Origin: Qipengyuania aurantiaca
Lineage (GTDB): Bacteria > Pseudomonadota > Alphaproteobacteria > Sphingomonadales > Sphingomonadaceae
Length of the DNA stretch: 64,000 nt
Assembly (NCBI RefSeq): GCF_019711375.1
Contig: NZ_CP081295.1
Location: forward strand, 744,001 to 808,000
Direction: 5' to 3'
A program made the translations under genes and the position numbers. Shown here one piece after another: positions 62,901 to 64,000 of the stretch. Numbering within the stretch: the first letter of the stretch is position 1; every line of letters starts with the position of its first letter. Below the pieces are notes generated by a model. The model ran no database searches. It had not been told where the DNA came from and was given only the letters and a program-made list of their open reading frames with translations.

Positions 62901-63315
62901 GGCAGATCTAGGAACGGAGATCTCGGAGAAAAGTCTCACAACTCATGATTCAGAACCGCGGCTACGCGAGGTTCACGACTTTGAGTTAGCACAGCGGCTT
63001 TCGAAAGATGCCGAGATTGTTCACTCGGCCTTGGAACTTCCACCGGACGTTATTCTCTTTAGAGATAAGGTATTAAATCGCATCGCGAATACCAATGATG
63101 TTGGCGCCTACTTCTTCAATCTGAAACCTGAAACTGCCAAGAAAGCTCTAGATCTTTTTGGCGAGCTACTCGTAACACATTGCGGCATTGAGGAGCTTGA
63201 TGCGCTGATCGAAGGCACGATGCTGATTGAGGAAATTCCCGAACTACGGGACGCTCTCGTCGCCAACAATATTCCGTCACCTGGACAATTGCCGCCCCCA
63301 GCAAACCTGAACTGA
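59911..63315 (+). CDS. Large tyrosine recombinase, second gene of the trio
   Basis: A 1,134-residue protein. The recombinase core lies near residues 590-810: arginine in LHTGMRGLQAIWLD, then H-x-x-R in LYDLHSLRVTVITTL, histidine in LVGHKSLIMTWYYYDSTDY and one of its tyrosines as nucleophile. A four-cysteine group (HGVCPSGDCNHGG and RACSFCRYR, about 875-910) could bind zinc. The long N-terminal 580 residues have no recognised fold. It starts with GTG inside the end of the first recombinase gene and its stop overlaps the third gene. Confidence 0.86.
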   Translation: MEVVPAEDGELETFENDQFALINTGSSAAVLNLPPLDRLGILWEEFLGELRTELLALFTMTQEEVAAQFGQLGTNKKNNLLRQGTIFGISPRIFAQDKGLARVKRDAAVKAIIDAKLLSADECGETKFKPKQGLAKFLSQLSLRNQKKFISALLSSDRPLDEILQFAQGCAFDAEEVDRLMKFAETSESFLQGLSDVMCANLEIPTQTSKRKRNVKRKYAATWFSAYLAKREVWLLPLSLVTNIREAFPNWTTPLLCGLLFPANRRDFAAKLMKDHLASGSKQSDPLVVFTALKLSWSSNIWQQGSLCAGPLLAYKKFELSGPETSGNHSSTHRSWAANRLWDAQLEYFALSPLDHPDSHAFVIGKRLVSKGRRLFEWIRHPNSKNLKDYERIYGTPPRQFPRWLVAWTDALEELLPLFNVESINQKIGPLNLWLLYLIGCPNPPKSFSEISREQHIVPSKGNDGTDFISFLTKHYQDNQTRTAGMAMSALRQAWALAAEKEGFASTKSNPVDSKDSPIKFRPASFRTSRRALDAAVADIIIRENSRDDMAFARGLGPPSRRTCNRKVRCPYTGEIIEAFFPAAPILVHVILHTGMRGLQAIWLDSGEGDEESIDAVSITSAPNDNPIAIKGRREGFLRICHVFGDKRSEVIGMWVNSGKSGPHEVPWVHENIVEPIRQMIAFQKTYYPIFQPVEIDNAPNFDSRFKKKKGSAFPLFRDPVNKIGYPISKNRLFNYYTSLLKHCQPIVDKELGYHYPLFSADGTCLYDLHSLRVTVITTLLDHGVPAYVVQCLVGHKSLIMTWYYYDSTDYKVHSALQAEFERRKRQISGLTSTKEIDQSLYSDAVSFRDEQDYAGVELLKSHCETKTSFDVFSHGVCPSGDCNHGGKRVMPGKYAPVWRPRACSFCRYRVTGPAFLNGLVQRSNTLLWEIKTSVRKEKDLYCLIEDEEDAGREVAHLRSSVRQEQELRDHLFEEWALEVRTIMDCNRKLKSSAGLQADLGTEISEKSLTTHDSEPRLREVHDFELAQRLSKDAEIVHSALELPPDVILFRDKVLNRIANTNDVGAYFFNLKPETAKKALDLFGELLVTHCGIEELDALIEGTMLIEEIPELRDALVANNIPSPGQLPPPANLN

Positions 63316-64000
63316 TGTCAAATACCGGTGACTCAAGAGAGGACACCTTGGCATTCCTCCATGCGCAGGTCGAGGCAACACACCATTCACAAATCCGCGA
63401 AACAATCCTCGACGCGATCTCGGAAGCGGAAAGGTACGACGATCCGAGGCCCCTCGCCACCTTGCGACGTACTGTAATGGCCTGTGAAGCGATCCTGAAT
63501 GGAGACGCTGCGAAAATGTCCCGGCAGTTTAATATGTTCGAAGGGAGGTTCAGGAAAGACCGGCCTGCCTTAAACTCGAAAGCGGTCGAAGCCTATATCA
63601 AGTTGCGATATCAAAGTGACGTTTCCAAAGGAGTTACGGACTCCGAATGGACTGGCCCAAGAGCAGAAACACTGCGTCGAGGCGGTCCTGCAAGTCGTTA
63701 TCTTTCTGCAATGCGGGACTCGCAGAAAAGCGGGGGGATTCGGCGCAGGTCAAACCGTCAAAGACAGCTCGAAGAGATCATTTCCAAGCTAAAGCGGGAA
63801 GAAGATCGGTACGTCCTCAGAGAAGAACTTGCTAGAGGTTCTCTAGCTATCCGCCGATTTTCAATACTGAGAAATTCCTTTGCCAAAGCCAACCCCGCGG
63901 TCGACATTGACAACCTAGAATCATACGATGTGAAGCACCGCCAAAAAAGCATCGCGTCAAACAGCGCTCATTTAATTCCAGCAATGATCTCTCTTAAAAA
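63315..64000 (+). CDS. Third gene of the recombinase trio (3' end outside window)
   Basis: ATG 63315 shares its A with the TGA of the second recombinase (TGATG). The frame stays open to the window edge, at least 228 codons, and is missed if only complete frames are considered. The product is helical and charged, with a basic centre (KSGGIRRRSNRQRQLEEIIS) and probable coiled coil (LKREEDRYVLREELARGSLA). I recognise no domain. Position and coupling fit the small third protein of GMT-type trios (GmtX-like), an inference from layout. Confidence 0.75.
   Translation, partial: MSNTGDSREDTLAFLHAQVEATHHSQIRETILDAISEAERYDDPRPLATLRRTVMACEAILNGDAAKMSRQFNMFEGRFRKDRPALNSKAVEAYIKLRYQSDVSKGVTDSEWTGPRAETLRRGGPASRYLSAMRDSQKSGGIRRRSNRQRQLEEIISKLKREEDRYVLREELARGSLAIRRFSILRNSFAKANPAVDIDNLESYDVKHRQKSIASNSAHLIPAMISLK

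Overview
The window is a stretch of alphaproteobacterial chromosome, most likely Sphingomonadales and probably Erythrobacteraceae. The core genes are GC-rich, and the gene set fits that group: secB divergent from a Tim44-like gene and mltA, then murJ-trpS; many small proteins of a sphingomonad type; a DcaP-type porin beside acs. The assignment rests on gene content and sequence character, not on a marker gene.

Layout. 1-9,900 is conserved housekeeping: the end of katG, a second (haem) catalase, a frameshifted membrane-protein gene, smr-mltA-Tim44-like on the minus strand, secB-murJ-trpS on the plus strand, and a UPF0145 gene. 10,070-13,200 is an accessory insert with regulators and toxin-antitoxin-type antitoxins; a gapR remnant lies on its left and a glpX remnant on its right. 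13,600-23,100 holds single genes and short operons (class I aldolase, secreted nuclease, M23 peptidase, an Acg-type nitroreductase/flavodoxin/hydrolase operon, small lipoproteins), with copies of one intergenic repeat family between them. 23,400-33,600 contains an overlapping operon (YqcI/YcgG, DUF1989, DUF421), two Crp/Fnr paralogues flanking a sulfotransferase, and a glycosyltransferase cluster that includes a sucrose-phosphate synthase/phosphatase fusion. 33,968-36,634 is a lone large SF2 helicase with repeats on both sides. 37,200-49,500 is an acetate module: DcaP porin, acs, a CrbR-type regulator convergent with a CrbS-type transporter-kinase, an acetate-type symporter with its DUF4212 subunit, a DEDD exonuclease and a DUF294/CBS protein.

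49,500-64,000 is the most accessory part. It contains an orphan HsdR_N-type nuclease with a lipoprotein, then a PD-(D/E)XK-like protein followed by a 1,438-residue NACHT/STAND-type ATPase with a nuclease-like C-terminus. The ATPase frame continues past its stop codon as a lysine-rich tail. Next comes about 1.4 kb of largely non-coding DNA with two sets of helically phased direct repeats. The last feature is an AT-richer module of two tyrosine recombinases plus a third overlapping gene that runs off the window. It resembles the integrase trios that carry defence islands (gamma-mobile-trio, RIT-like), so the rest of that element should lie to the right.

The repeat family, with a core like GGGYCGTTAGCGGA..GTCCGC, occurs at least ten times here, only between genes and mostly as inverted arms. 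It separates small gene sets: the helicase, the HsdR_N pair and the nuclease/STAND pair each sit between two copies. The best candidates for something undescribed are the nuclease/STAND pair next to the recombinase trio, and the repeat family that brackets cassettes. No CRISPR array, rRNA or tRNA was recognised.
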